Positions 1-9,500 are shown, counted from the stretch's first letter. The stretch: DNA of 64,000 nt from DATJGR01 sp963812255 (GCA_963812255.1 CAWEUM010000005.1:1736001-1800000), one strand, 5' to 3'. Notes: generated by a model from the sequence alone, not told the origin. Numbers and translations: made by a program.

Positions 1-1506
1 GACCTTCTCGTATGGAATGCCGAGTTCCTCGGCGGCGATCAACGACAGTGACGCGCGCGACCCGCCGACATCGACGGTACCTACCGTCAGCGACACCGTG
101 CCGTCCGCGCCGATGTTGAGATCGGTGCAGGTCTGACCGCCGAAATTGAACCAGAACCCGCAGGCCATGCCCCGTCCCTGATTCTTCTTCAGCGGCGCCT
201 GCATGTGCGGATGATTCATCGCCGCTTGTAGCGTCGGCCCGATGCCGATAGGTCCGTATGTCGGACCGTACGATGCCCGTGTGCCTTCCTTCGCGGCGTT
301 CATGATGCGGAACTCGACCGGGTTCATGCCGATTTGCGCGGCGACCTGGTCTATCGTGCTCTCGACTGCGAACGCGGCCATTGGCGCCGATGGCGCGCGA
401 TACGCGGCCACTTTCGGCCGATTGACGAGCACGTCGTAGCCGATCGATTTGACGTTCTCGAGGTCGTAACACGCCCACGACGTCATTGCGCCCAGCATGC
501 CCCAGATCGACGGAAACGCGCCGTCCTGATAACGAAGCACCGCTTTCGCCGCCGTGATGCGGCCGTCCTTCTTGGCGCCGATCTTCACGTCGATCGATGT
601 CGAGCAGGTCGGACCGGTAGCGCGGAACACTTCGTCGCGGGTCATCACGAGCTTGACCGGGCGATTGGCCTTGCGCGACAGCGCGAGCGCTACTGGCTCG
701 ATCCACACGTGCGTTTTGCCGCCGAACCCGCCGCCGATCTCGGACGACGTCACCTTCAGCTTGGCAATGTCCATGCCGAGCAGCGCGGCGCAGACGTTGC
801 GGAACGTGAAGTGGCCCTGCGTCGTGACCCACAGCTCGCCTTGCCCGTCGGGACCGACGCTCGCGAGGCATGCGTGGGGTTCGATATAGCCCTGGTGCGT
901 TTGCTCGGTCTTGTAGCTGCGTTCGACAATCACGTCGGCTTGCGCAAACCCCGCCTCCACGTCGCCGTGTCCGAACTCGGACACCTGGGCAATGTTCGAC
1001 GCCTTGCCGGGCTTGGGTTCGACACCCGTGGTACGGATATGCGGCTGCACGATCGGCGCGCCGGGCTTCATCGCTTCGTCGACGTCGGTGACGTGCGGCA
1101 ACACTTCGTAGTCGACCTTGATCAGCTTCAACGCCTGCCGCGCGGTCTCGGCATCGATCGCCGCAACCGCGGCCACTGCGTGACCATCGTACAGCGCGCG
1201 TCCGCGTGCCATGCAGTTCTCGAGCATGTCGAGCATGGCACGATCGCCGTTCGTCAGATCAGGCAGATCTGCGCTGGTGATTACCGCCTTCACGCCTTTG
1301 AGCTTTTCCGCCTTGCTCGTATCGATTTTCCGGATCTTCGCGTGCGCGTGCGGCGAGCGCAGCACCAGCCCCACGAGCTGACCGGGTGCGGACGCATCGG
1401 CGCCGTATCGGGCACGGCCGGTGACTTTGTCAACACCGTCCGGGCGCGGCGGGCGCGTGCCGACCACGTTGAATGTCTGGTTCGTGAACTTGGTATCGAG
1501 TGCCAC
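1..1506 (-). CDS. Molybdenum hydroxylase large subunit, molybdopterin-binding (3'-partial)
   Basis: This is the large catalytic subunit of a xanthine dehydrogenase/aldehyde oxidase/CO dehydrogenase-type molybdenum hydroxylase, and it runs off the left edge after 502 residues of an expected 750-780. The chosen start is a GTG at 1506, four bases beyond the stop of the 2Fe-2S gene, with GGAGG upstream. Visible hallmarks are the N-terminal DKVTGRARYGAD stretch, the HQGYIEPHA segment, the GGGFGGK molybdopterin motif near residue 250, and AYRAPSAPMAAFAVES near residue 390, where the family usually has AYR-G-G. The AYRCSFR loop of true form-I CO dehydrogenase is absent. It ends a FAD / 2Fe-2S / Mo operon on the minus strand. 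The substrate cannot be told; the subunit set also fits hydroxybenzoyl-CoA-reductase-like or purine-type enzymes. Confidence 0.93.
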   Translation of the reverse strand, partial: MALDTKFTNQTFNVVGTRPPRPDGVDKVTGRARYGADASAPGQLVGLVLRSPHAHAKIRKIDTSKAEKLKGVKAVITSADLPDLTNGDRAMLDMLENCMARGRALYDGHAVAAVAAIDAETARQALKLIKVDYEVLPHVTDVDEAMKPGAPIVQPHIRTTGVEPKPGKASNIAQVSEFGHGDVEAGFAQADVIVERSYKTEQTHQGYIEPHACLASVGPDGQGELWVTTQGHFTFRNVCAALLGMDIAKLKVTSSEIGGGFGGKTHVWIEPVALALSRKANRPVKLVMTRDEVFRATGPTCSTSIDVKIGAKKDGRITAAKAVLRYQDGAFPSIWGMLGAMTSWACYDLENVKSIGYDVLVNRPKVAAYRAPSAPMAAFAVESTIDQVAAQIGMNPVEFRIMNAAKEGTRASYGPTYGPIGIGPTLQAAMNHPHMQAPLKKNQGRGMACGFWFNFGGQTCTDLNIGADGTVSLTVGTVDVGGSRASLSLIAAEELGIPYEKV

Positions 1507-1510
1507 TGAT

Positions 1511-2065
1511 CTACGCCTCCCTACTGGTTTGCGTTGTGGTGCGTTTCGTTGCGGTGCCTTTCCTTGAAGTGCCTTGCCTGGAAGTGCGTTGCGATCTGAT
1601 TTCCTCTGCCGCAGCGGTCACGGCACGCACGATCTTGTCGTAACCGGTACAGCGACACAGGTTGCCGGCGAGGGCATAGCGGATTTCTTGTTCGCTGGGA
1701 TCGGCGTTGCGATCCAACAGCACCTTCGCCGCCACCAGAAACCCGGGTGTGCAGATACCGCATTGCAACGCTGCATGTTTGATGAACTGGCTTTGCAGCG
1801 GATGCAGCGTATCGCCATCGGTGAGGCTTTCGATGGTCGTTACCTTGCGATCCTGCGCTTCCGCGCCGAGGACCAGACACGAACACACCAGCCGGCCATC
1901 AACCGTGACACTGCAGGCCCCGCAATCGCCCGTGCCGCAGCCCTCCTTCGAACCCGTCAATCCCAGCCGGTTGCGCAACACGTCGAGTAGCGTTTCGTGC
2001 GGCTGGCAGACGAACTCGATCGGATCGCCGTTGATGGTGGTGGTGACATGAACGCCCGACATCAT
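1511..2065 (-). CDS. Molybdenum hydroxylase 2Fe-2S subunit
   Basis: This 184-residue small subunit carries two [2Fe-2S] clusters that move electrons from the Mo site to FAD. The N-terminal plant-ferredoxin domain shows CGTGDCGAC (residues 43-51) followed by a Cys at 61 or 63. The C-terminal helical domain shows CGICTPG and CRCTGY, the standard ligands of the second cluster. The ATG overlaps the stop of the upstream FAD-subunit gene (ATGA), which implies translational coupling. The last 25 or so residues are an unusual Ser/Thr/Arg-rich tail (repeated TSR/GT units) beyond the normal 155-160 residue family length. It has no recognised function and may be disordered. Confidence 0.95.
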   Translation of the reverse strand: MMSGVHVTTTINGDPIEFVCQPHETLLDVLRNRLGLTGSKEGCGTGDCGACSVTVDGRLVCSCLVLGAEAQDRKVTTIESLTDGDTLHPLQSQFIKHAALQCGICTPGFLVAAKVLLDRNADPSEQEIRYALAGNLCRCTGYDKIVRAVTAAAEEIRSQRTSRQGTSRKGTATKRTTTQTSREA

Positions 2066-2922
2066 TTTCCCCCTGCGCGTTGATACGCAATTTTCGCCGC
2101 TCGACGCGCGAGCACGCCGGCCACTTCGGTTCTGAATTCGATCGTACCGCGCTTATCGTCGATCGGCTTGCACGCGGCTTCGCAGGCCTTCGTGAGGTTC
2201 TCGAGCGCCTCGGCATCCAGCTTGCTGCCGACCAGCGCCGCCGCGGCAGCCGGCACCAGCAACACCGTCGGCGCCACCGCCCCCAACGCCACCCGTGCCT
2301 TTTTGACGACGCCCTTTGGTCCCAAGGTCAAACAGACACCGGCGCTGACCACCGCGATATCCATCTCGGTGCGGGGAATGAATCGCAGGTAGGCGTCGGA
2401 ACTGTTCTTTGCCGGCTTCGGCAACGTGATCGCCTCGATGACCTCACCTTTCTTCAGCGACGTCTTGCCCGGACCGATGACGACATCCTCCACCGCGACG
2501 GTGCGGCGGCCCTTCTTCCCCACTACCAGCGCCTTGGCGCCGGCCACGACCATCGCAGGCACACTGTCGGCAGCGGGGGACGCATTGCACAGATTGCCAA
2601 CGATGGTACAGCGGCTCTGAATCTGGTCGGAGCCAATCAGGTTCGCTGCCTCGACCACGCCCGGCCACGCCTTTTTCAACGCGGCGTTCTCGCCGAGCGC
2701 CGCTGCCGGCACACCGGCGCCGATCCGAAACCCGGTTCCGCTGCGAGTCACCGTCTGCATCGACGCAATGCGTTTGATGTCGACCACCAGATCCGGTTCG
2801 ACCAGGCCGCCTTTCATACGCACCAGCAGGTCGGTACCGCCGGCGAGCACGAAGGCGTTGCCCTTGGCCTTGGCCAGTAGTCCTGCCGCCTCTTTGACGC
2901 TCGAAGGCGCTTCGTATCTCAT
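2062..2922 (-). CDS. Molybdenum hydroxylase FAD-binding subunit
   Basis: This is the medium subunit of the same enzyme, 286 residues from the ATG at 2922. An in-frame extension to 3009 exists, but the family begins at MRYEAPSSV and an AGGGGAG stretch precedes that ATG. The FAD-binding PCMH domain has the expected AGGTDLLVRMK motif near residue 30 and the second glycine/serine-rich loop IVGNLCNASPAADSVPA near residue 105. The C-terminal third matches the CO dehydrogenase flavoprotein C-terminal fold. It is the first gene of the FAD / 2Fe-2S / Mo operon. The 257 bases between it and the divergent EF-hand gene should hold the promoter, but no clear box could be assigned. Confidence 0.93.
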   Translation of the reverse strand: MRYEAPSSVKEAAGLLAKAKGNAFVLAGGTDLLVRMKGGLVEPDLVVDIKRIASMQTVTRSGTGFRIGAGVPAAALGENAALKKAWPGVVEAANLIGSDQIQSRCTIVGNLCNASPAADSVPAMVVAGAKALVVGKKGRRTVAVEDVVIGPGKTSLKKGEVIEAITLPKPAKNSSDAYLRFIPRTEMDIAVVSAGVCLTLGPKGVVKKARVALGAVAPTVLLVPAAAAALVGSKLDAEALENLTKACEAACKPIDDKRGTIEFRTEVAGVLARRAAKIAYQRAGGK

Positions 2923-3179
2923 CGTTCGTTTCACTCCCCTGTTCGTCCGGCAATCCTGCATAGATTCTCTTCGACCAGCAAGGGGCACCTCACAGGCAAT
3001 TCCTTCCAACGCCTGGTCCCAATCCGCAAGCCCCGAGGTTCGAACCTAACGCTCGAACAAAGGGGCGCGCGCGTCGAGCGAACACGTCGGATAGATTGAA
3101 CCCGAAGTCTAGCCATACTCCTACAACCGTTGGGTGCGGGATAACGCACACTGGCCGCCACTCAACGAGGAAACGAATC

Positions 3180-3518
3180 ATGAAACTCAACCACATACTG
3201 GGTATCACACTACTTGCAAGCGCGGGGGCCGCATTGGCGGGCACCGGCGCCATGCACGACAGCACGGGTGACGATCAGACAAACGCGACGACACCGGAAA
3301 CGACGAGCGCGTTCCATGCGCTGGATACGAACCGGGATGGCTATCTGTCGCCGGTGGAAGCGCAGAACAATGTGACGAACTTCGACAATGCCGACACCAA
3401 CAAAGACGGTCGCCTCGACAGCGCCGAGTTCGCCCAAGCATCGAAGAGCGCGTCAAAGATCCCGGACAACTCGGTTGGCAGCAGCATGCATAGTCGCTCG
3501 AGCGGCTCGACCTACTAA
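3180..3518 (+). CDS. Secreted EF-hand calcium-binding protein
   Basis: This 112-residue periplasmic protein has a signal peptide (residues 1-20, ending ALA) and two canonical EF-hand loops. The loops are DTNRDGYLSPVE and DTNKDGRLDSAE, each with Asp, Asn/Thr, Asp, Gly and a terminal Glu at the ligand positions. The rest is Ser/Thr-rich and probably disordered, including an SSMHSRSSGS tail. The ATG at 3180 follows AGGAAA at good spacing. It is a single-gene unit closed by a strong hairpin at 3557. The family is common in proteobacteria; the sequence supports calcium binding but no specific partner. Confidence 0.85.
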   Translation: MKLNHILGITLLASAGAALAGTGAMHDSTGDDQTNATTPETTSAFHALDTNRDGYLSPVEAQNNVTNFDNADTNKDGRLDSAEFAQASKSASKIPDNSVGSSMHSRSSGSTY

Positions 3519-3556
3519 GCTGCTTTTGCCGACCTGCTAGATAGGTCTTCACAGCC

Positions 3557-3592
3557 AAACGCCCGACGGACACAATCGTCCGTCGGGCGTTT
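3557..3592 (+). terminator. Strong stem-loop terminator after the EF-hand gene
   Basis: A perfect 15-bp inverted repeat (AAACGCCCGACGGAC, 6-nt loop, then its complement ending GGGCGTTT) starts 38 bases after the EF-hand stop. The AT end pairs and TTT tail fit an intrinsic terminator that could also work on the opposite strand. Confidence 0.85.
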
Positions 3593-3743
3593 CCATTTGC
3601 AGCGACTCACCGCTAATCTGTCCGCCCGCACCTGCCATCCGCGCCCGCATCGATGCGGGTCGACGACTTCGTCGGTCGCCCCGTAAGCCAATGGCGTCGG
3701 AACCGCGGCAGATTGCAAGTTCCACGGCTATACAGGAGCGCCC

Positions 3744-4937
3744 ATGCGGCGGCTGAGTCGCTTTATTTCAGTCATCGTCCCTTTGCTGGCCTCGGGGATG
3801 AGCGGCTGCGGCCCCAACGACAACCGGGACGGACAGTCGAACCGAACACCCCAGGTCGGCGTCGTAACGATCACGCCGCAGCGCGCCGTACTGACCGCCG
3901 AGCTGCCGGGAAGAACGTTGCCATTCGCCATTTCCGACGTACGCCCGCAAGTCAGTGGCATCCTCAAAGAGCGCTTGTTCACGGAAGGCAGCCGGGTTAC
4001 GGCAGGCCAGCCGTTGTACCAGATCGACGCTGCCCCATATCGGGCAGCCTACGACAGCGCCAAAGCACAACTTGCCAGCGCCAGAGCGACCTTGACGACG
4101 GCGCGGCTGAAGGCCGAGCGTTATAAGTCGCTGCGCAAAGACAAGATGATCAGCCAACAGGACGACGACGACGCGCAGGCTGCACTAGAAGAAGCGCAAG
4201 CACACGTCGCGCAGCAGCAGGCCGAGGTCGAAACCGCGCGCATCAACCTCGACTACACGCGCATCACCGCGCCGATCGCAGGCAAGATCAGCCGCTCGTA
4301 TCTGACCCAGGGGGCACTCGTCACGGCCAACCAGGACCAGGTGCTGGCAACGATTCAGACGCTCGATCCGATTTATGTGGACATCAATCAATCGGCGAGC
4401 GAGTCGCTCGCGTTGCGACAGGCGATCGCCGGCGGACGGGTATCGGGCCCGCCGATCGACACCGCCGACGTGACCTTGGCGCTGGATGACGGTACGCGTT
4501 ATTCGCGCGATGGCACACTGCAGTTCAGTGAGGTCGCAGTCGATTCGACGACGGGTACGGTCACACTGCGCGCCCAATTCCCCAATCCCGACGGCGTGCT
4601 GCTGCCGGGCATGTTCGTTCGCGCGACGATCGTCGAGGGCGTCGAGCCGCACGCTTTGCTTGTCCCGCAGCGCGGCGTCAGCCGCGACGCGAAAGGCAAC
4701 CCCACGGCACTCGTCGTCGATGCCAACGGCGTCGTTCAGCAGCGCATGCTGGTCGTGGCGCAAACGGTAGGCTCGAACTGGCTTGTAAAGGACGGTATCG
4801 ATGCCGGCGATCGCGTGATCGTGGAAGGTTTGCAATACGCGCGCCCCGGCGAGAAGGCCAAGGCAGTTCCGTTCAAATCATCCGACACCGATGCACCCGC
4901 CGCTGCCGAGGCGGCCTCCGCCACGGCACCGAAGTGA
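3744..4937 (+). CDS. RND efflux periplasmic adaptor (AcrA/MexA-type lipoprotein)
   Basis: This is the membrane-fusion protein that couples an inner-membrane RND pump to an outer-membrane channel. Its 397 residues begin with a lipoprotein signal and a lipobox-like MSGC (Cys 22), so it is probably acylated and anchored in the inner membrane facing the periplasm. It has the first half-lipoyl segment around residue 65, a coiled-coil hairpin (about 95-165, rich in Ala/Gln/Glu), the second half-lipoyl segment with LDYTRITAPIAGKI, and beta-barrel and membrane-proximal domains to about residue 370. The tail is Ala-rich. The pump gene starts 10 bases downstream. No outer-membrane channel or local regulator is seen. 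Confidence 0.95.
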   Translation: MRRLSRFISVIVPLLASGMSGCGPNDNRDGQSNRTPQVGVVTITPQRAVLTAELPGRTLPFAISDVRPQVSGILKERLFTEGSRVTAGQPLYQIDAAPYRAAYDSAKAQLASARATLTTARLKAERYKSLRKDKMISQQDDDDAQAALEEAQAHVAQQQAEVETARINLDYTRITAPIAGKISRSYLTQGALVTANQDQVLATIQTLDPIYVDINQSASESLALRQAIAGGRVSGPPIDTADVTLALDDGTRYSRDGTLQFSEVAVDSTTGTVTLRAQFPNPDGVLLPGMFVRATIVEGVEPHALLVPQRGVSRDAKGNPTALVVDANGVVQQRMLVVAQTVGSNWLVKDGIDAGDRVIVEGLQYARPGEKAKAVPFKSSDTDAPAAAEAASATAPK

Positions 4938-4947
4938 AATAAAGGCG

Positions 4948-7900
4948 ATGTTGTCGCGCTTCTTCATCGACCGGCCGATTTTCGCGTGGGTCATTGCGAT
5001 CGCGATCGTGCTCGCGGGTTCGCTCGCAATCGTGCAGCTGCCGGTCGAACAATACCCGAGCATTGCGCCACCGTCGGTCTCGATCCAGACATCGTATCGC
5101 GGTGCATCGGCCGCCACGGCACAGAACTCGGTCACGCAGGTTATCGAACAACAGCTCACCGGCCTCGACAATCTGTTGTATTTCTCGTCGTCGAGCAGCT
5201 CGTCAGGACGGGTCGAGATCCACGCGACGTTCGCACCCGGTACCGATCCCGATATCGCTCAGGTGCAGGTGCAGAACCAGGTGCAGCAGGCCACTTCGCG
5301 GCTGCCGCAGGAAGTGCTGGAACAGGGCGTCACGGTGCGCAAGTCACAGTCGAGCTTCCAGTTGATCGTCGCGTTGTCGGACACGATAGGACGCTACAAC
5401 AACGTCGATATATCCGACTACATCGCGAGCCATTTGCAGGATCCTATCTCGCGCGTGCCGGGGGTTGGCGATGCACAGGCATTTGGCTCGCCGTATGCGA
5501 TGCGCATCTGGCTGGATCCGTACAAGCTGGTTTCGTACCAGCTCACGCCCGACGATGTGGCTCGCGCGGTGCGCACGCAGAATACGCAGGTCTCAGCCGG
5601 AGAAATCGGCGGGCAGCCGGCAACCGCGCAACAACAGCTCAATGCAACCGTGACTGCGCAAAGCCGGCTGCAGACTCCCAAACAGTTCCGCGACATCATC
5701 CTGAAGAGTTCGGCCGGCGGTGCGGTGGTGCGGCTCGGCGACGTCGCCCGCATCGAGATCGGTGCGGACAGCTACCTCGTGTCGAGTCGTTTGAACGGCC
5801 GCCCGTCGGCCGGTATGGCCATTCGGTTGGCGCCCGGCGCCAACGCGCTGACGGTGATCAACGCCGTCAAAGCCAAGGCGACCGAACTCGCAGCGTCGCT
5901 GCCGGAAGGCATGGCACTGTCGTTCCCGGTCGACAACACGCGCTTCATCCGGATTTCGATCCGAGAGGTGATCTTCACGTTGCTCGAAGCGATCGCGCTG
6001 GTGATCCTGGTGATGTTCGTGTTCCTGCAGAACTGGCGCACGACGTTGATCCCGGGGATCGCCGTGCCGGTTGTGCTGCTCGGCACGTTCGGCGCATTGG
6101 CGGTGTTCGGCTTTACGATCAACACCCTGACGTTGTTCGCGCTGGTGTTGTCGATCGGGCTGCTGGTGGACGACGCGATCGTCGTGATCGAGAACGTCGA
6201 ACGCATCATGCGCGAGGAAGGTCTGGCGCCGCGCGAGGCCACGCGCAAATCGATGGATCAGATCACCGGCGCGCTGGTTGCGATCGCACTGGTGCTGTCC
6301 GCGGTTTTCGTGCCTATGGCGTTCTTCGGCGGGTCGACCGGCGTCATCTATCGCCAGTTTTCGGTGACGATCGTGTCGGCGATGGTGCTGTCCATCTTCG
6401 TCGCAATGGTATTGACGCCAGCGCTGTGTGCGACCTTACTGAAACCGCTGCCCGAAGGTCGCGCCGAACGGCACGGCTGGTTCTTCACCCGGTTCAACAC
6501 GATGTTCGAGAGCGGTCGCCAGCGCTACGGCGCCGCTGTCGGACGCCTGCTCAATCGGCGCAAATCGACGTTGCTCGCCTATGGCGTGGTCGTCGCGCTG
6601 ATGGCAATGCTGCTGGTGCGCCTGCCGACCGGCTTTCTGCCTCAGGAAGATCAAGGTGGTCTGTTCACGCCGATCACGTTGCCCGCGGGCGCGATGCAGT
6701 CGCGCACGCTAGCAGTGGCCAAACAAGTGGAGCATTTCTATCTCGTCGACGAAAAACGCAACACCAACACGGTATTCGTCGTAGCCGGATTCAGTTTCGC
6801 GGGCCAGGGGCAGAACGCCGGCCAGGCGTTCGTCGATCTGAAGGACTGGAGTGTCCGACACGGCTACGCGAACAGCGCCGAGGGAATCGCGGGGCGGGCG
6901 ATGAAAGCGTTCTCGAAGATGCGCGATGCACAGATTTTCGCGCTGATTCCGTCACCGGTTCGCGAACTCGGCAATTCGACGGGATTCGAGATGCAGCTCG
7001 AGGATCGCGGTGACCTGGGTCACGATGCGCTGATCGCAGCGCGCGATCAGTTGCTGCGCGCGGCAGATCGTGACCCGCTGCTCGCACAGGTGCGCCCGAA
7101 CGGCCTCGACGACACGCCGCAATTGCACCTGGACGTGGACCAGGCGAAAGCCGACGCGCTTGGCGTCTCCATTGCCGACATCAACTCGACGTTGTCCGCC
7201 GCATGGGGTGGCATGTACCTGAATGACTTCATCGACCGCGGCCGCGTCAAGCGCGTGTACATGCAGGGCGATGCGCCGTTTCGCTCGGCGCCGAAGGATC
7301 TGAATCGCTGGTACGTGCGCACCGCCTCGGGAACGATGGCGCCTTTTTCCAGTTTCACGAGCTGGCGCTGGCAACAGGGGCCGGCGGCACTTGAGCGTTA
7401 CAACGGCCGGCCGTCGATCGACATCCAGGGCCAGGGTGCGCCGGGCGTGAGTTCGGGCAGCGCGATGGATGAAATGGAGAAGTTGGTCGCCGCGCTGCCG
7501 AAGGGATTCGGGCTCGAATGGACGGGCGCGTCGTACCAGGAACGGCTGTCCGGTGCGCAGGCACCGGCGCTGTATGCCGTCTCGCTGCTGGTGGTGTTCC
7601 TGTGCCTCGCGGCGTTGTACGAGAGCTGGTCTGTGCCGGTCGCGGTGCTGCTGGTCGTTCCGCTCGGCATTGTCGGCGCGGTGCTCGCCGCGACCGTGCG
7701 CGGCCTCTACAACGACATCTATTTTCAGGTCGGACTGCTCGCGACGATGGGTCTGGCCGCGAAGAACGCCATTCTGATCGTCGAATTCGCCGAAGCGGAA
7801 TTGCGCCGGGGAGTCGATGCGTTCGAAGCGGCGCTGCACGCAGCGCGGCTGCGGCTGCGGCCGATCCTGATGACGTCGTTCGCGTTCATCGCCGGGGTGT

Positions 7901-8067
7901 TTCCGCTGGTGGTAGCAACCGGCGCGGGTGCTGCCAGCCAGAACGACATCGGCACCGGCGTGGTCGGCGGGATGATGACCGGCGTCGTGCTGGCGATCTT
8001 CTTCGTGCCGGTATTCTTCGTTATCGTGCGCGGACGGGCGCGGGGAAGGGGGTCAGATTCGCCCTGA
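4948..8067 (+). CDS. RND multidrug efflux pump (HAE1/AcrB family)
   Basis: This is the proton-driven inner-membrane transporter of the tripartite pump, 1039 residues, normal for AcrB/MexB. The start MLSRFFIDRPIFAWV is the classic family N-terminus; the longer in-frame ORF upstream overlaps the adaptor gene and was not used. TM1 lies at residues 10-30, followed by the porter domain (QVIEQQLTGLDNLLYF). TM4 carries the Asp-Asp proton relay (GLLVDDAIVVIENVE), then comes a second porter half. The C-terminal TM bundle has GLAAKNAILIVEFA and ASQNDIGTGVVGGM. The substrate is not predictable. The stop codon lies inside the right arm of a palindromic repeat (8042-8078). Confidence 0.97.
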   Translation: MLSRFFIDRPIFAWVIAIAIVLAGSLAIVQLPVEQYPSIAPPSVSIQTSYRGASAATAQNSVTQVIEQQLTGLDNLLYFSSSSSSSGRVEIHATFAPGTDPDIAQVQVQNQVQQATSRLPQEVLEQGVTVRKSQSSFQLIVALSDTIGRYNNVDISDYIASHLQDPISRVPGVGDAQAFGSPYAMRIWLDPYKLVSYQLTPDDVARAVRTQNTQVSAGEIGGQPATAQQQLNATVTAQSRLQTPKQFRDIILKSSAGGAVVRLGDVARIEIGADSYLVSSRLNGRPSAGMAIRLAPGANALTVINAVKAKATELAASLPEGMALSFPVDNTRFIRISIREVIFTLLEAIALVILVMFVFLQNWRTTLIPGIAVPVVLLGTFGALAVFGFTINTLTLFALVLSIGLLVDDAIVVIENVERIMREEGLAPREATRKSMDQITGALVAIALVLSAVFVPMAFFGGSTGVIYRQFSVTIVSAMVLSIFVAMVLTPALCATLLKPLPEGRAERHGWFFTRFNTMFESGRQRYGAAVGRLLNRRKSTLLAYGVVVALMAMLLVRLPTGFLPQEDQGGLFTPITLPAGAMQSRTLAVAKQVEHFYLVDEKRNTNTVFVVAGFSFAGQGQNAGQAFVDLKDWSVRHGYANSAEGIAGRAMKAFSKMRDAQIFALIPSPVRELGNSTGFEMQLEDRGDLGHDALIAARDQLLRAADRDPLLAQVRPNGLDDTPQLHLDVDQAKADALGVSIADINSTLSAAWGGMYLNDFIDRGRVKRVYMQGDAPFRSAPKDLNRWYVRTASGTMAPFSSFTSWRWQQGPAALERYNGRPSIDIQGQGAPGVSSGSAMDEMEKLVAALPKGFGLEWTGASYQERLSGAQAPALYAVSLLVVFLCLAALYESWSVPVAVLLVVPLGIVGAVLAATVRGLYNDIYFQVGLLATMGLAAKNAILIVEFAEAELRRGVDAFEAALHAARLRLRPILMTSFAFIAGVFPLVVATGAGAASQNDIGTGVVGGMMTGVVLAIFFVPVFFVIVRGRARGRGSDSP

Positions 8068-8078
8068 CCCCCTTCCCC
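8042..8078. repeat. GGGTCAG palindrome, copy 1 (convergent junction)
   Basis: A perfect 15-bp inverted repeat, GGGGAAGGGGGTCAG with a 7-nt loop and its complement, overlaps the last codons and stop of the RND pump. It lies before the 3' end of the convergent autotransporter gene. Related copies are at 48936-48962 and 56808-56834. It probably acts as a bidirectional terminator and looks like a REP-type dispersed element. Confidence 0.8.
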
Positions 8079-8096
8079 ATTTCTTTTCCGTGGAAG

Positions 8097-9335
8097 CTAC
8101 AACGTCGCTTCGAAGCGTACGCCCCATGTGAGCTCGTTCCAGGCGAGGTCCCCGACACCGGCGAAACTCCGGTAGTCGACAAACCCGGACAGATCGCGCG
8201 CCAGCTTGGCCGCGGCGCCGACGGACCACACCAGATATCCCGCCGCCGGCCGGTCCGGCCGCAGCACCACAGGTACATTCGAAAGCTGATCGTCTGCCAG
8301 GCGAACCTCGACGGCGCCGGCCCGGCTCTGAACATCGCGCACGAAGTCGGCATTGACGTGGGGCGTGACGACCAGGTTCCATGGCACAGGCATCAACGGC
8401 AGCGCGACGGACGGTAGCGCGAGGTGCGCACCGGCATTGAAGCGAATCGATTGCGCGCTCTGCTTACCAACCCGCAGATCGTAGTCGCCCGCACCGGATT
8501 CATCCAACGGATCGACCTCGGCGTCGAGGAAAGATGCACCGATGTGCGGCCCGAATGTCCACGCGCCATATTTGAAGTCGAATGCTCCGGCCAGCTGACC
8601 CGAAAGCTGTCGGCCGCGGGTGCTGCCTGTCGCGATCGCTTGCATGCTCTGCTGCGGATCGGCGATGCACCGCTGCGATAAGTAGTCGGCGTCGCCATAC
8701 GCCAACAAGCCGTCTAGATGAAACTGTTCAGTGTAGTAGCTACCGAACAGCGTGCCGCGCCACGACTCGACATCGAGCGCACCACGGGCCGGGTCGCTCT
8801 GGCCGTTGAGATTGGTGTAGCCGACACTCGCGCCGAGCACGAACCGGTCGCTGAGTCGATAGTCGATGCCGGTGGTCACATCGGCGCGATCGTTGGCAGC
8901 GTTGTGGCTCCCGTACGCATTGCCCGTGACCACACTACCGTTGGCGAACAGGCCGATGCGATCAGCGGCGCTGCGTTCGCTCAACACGCCATCGAGAATA
9001 CCGCCGAGCGTGGGCTTGGACACTGCGTTCAGCGCATTGCCTGCGATGTGCCGCTCGCCAAACTGAACGTCGAGCCCTCCCAGATCCAAACCGCGTGCAC
9101 CGCTTCTCAATGCCGCAATGCGGCGCATCACATTGCCGTTCTGCGCCGTCGCGAACCCCAGAGCGGTGTTGGCTGCCGTGACCAGCGGATCGGGGCCGAG
9201 CGCGTCGAGTTCAGCGCGAACCTGGATGTCCTGCGTCATCGGATCGACCGACGCGTTGGCCGCGTTCGACATACACAGCGCGGCGCCACCTGCGAGGCAA
9301 AGACTGAAGAGAAAGTGGAGGCGTTCGAACTTCAC
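8097..9335 (-). CDS. Autotransporter beta-barrel domain protein
   Basis: This outer-membrane protein has 412 residues from the GTG at 9335, chosen because GGAAGG precedes it and a signal peptide follows immediately (hydrophobic core, cleavage after ANA near residue 28). A short passenger or linker of about 90 residues is followed by an autotransporter-type barrel of about 280 residues. The barrel shows repeated aromatic/Gly strands such as GIDYRLSDRFVLGASVGYTN, WRGTLFGSYYTEQFHLDGLLAYG and WTFGPHIGASF, ending VRFEATL. Passengers are usually much longer, so this may be a barrel-dominated adhesin or sensor rather than a secreted enzyme. It is alone on its strand; a palindrome upstream at 9447 could be its operator. 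Confidence 0.8.
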   Translation of the reverse strand: MKFERLHFLFSLCLAGGAALCMSNAANASVDPMTQDIQVRAELDALGPDPLVTAANTALGFATAQNGNVMRRIAALRSGARGLDLGGLDVQFGERHIAGNALNAVSKPTLGGILDGVLSERSAADRIGLFANGSVVTGNAYGSHNAANDRADVTTGIDYRLSDRFVLGASVGYTNLNGQSDPARGALDVESWRGTLFGSYYTEQFHLDGLLAYGDADYLSQRCIADPQQSMQAIATGSTRGRQLSGQLAGAFDFKYGAWTFGPHIGASFLDAEVDPLDESGAGDYDLRVGKQSAQSIRFNAGAHLALPSVALPLMPVPWNLVVTPHVNADFVRDVQSRAGAVEVRLADDQLSNVPVVLRPDRPAAGYLVWSVGAAAKLARDLSGFVDYRSFAGVGDLAWNELTWGVRFEATL

Positions 9336-9446
9336 TGCATGCCCTTCCTTGGTGCTTCCTTCGGTTTTCCCTGTTTTTTTACTGCGGGTTCCACGGGCCG
9401 ACATTAGGCGCGCTCCGCCCCTCTGTCAAAGTGTTAGTTTCAAAAG

Positions 9447-9464
9447 TTTGTGATCGATCGCAAA
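9447..9464. promoter_or_regulatory. Candidate operator palindrome upstream of the autotransporter
   Basis: TTTGTGATCGATCGCAAA is an 18-bp near-perfect palindrome with one mismatched pair, about 110 bases before the autotransporter start in an AT-richer gap. It resembles CRP/FNR-class half-sites, but the half-site spacing fits neither well. The assignment is tentative. Confidence 0.35.
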
Positions 9465-9500
9465 GTTACATCTCCATGACATCACTGTAGCGGGCGGCGT

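Noticed and set aside
334..1509. Long plus-strand ORF of 391 codons opposite the molybdenum hydroxylase gene
   Set aside because: It is antisense to a clearly conserved Mo-subunit frame and its translation is Arg/His-rich without family similarity; such ORFs are expected in GC-rich DNA.
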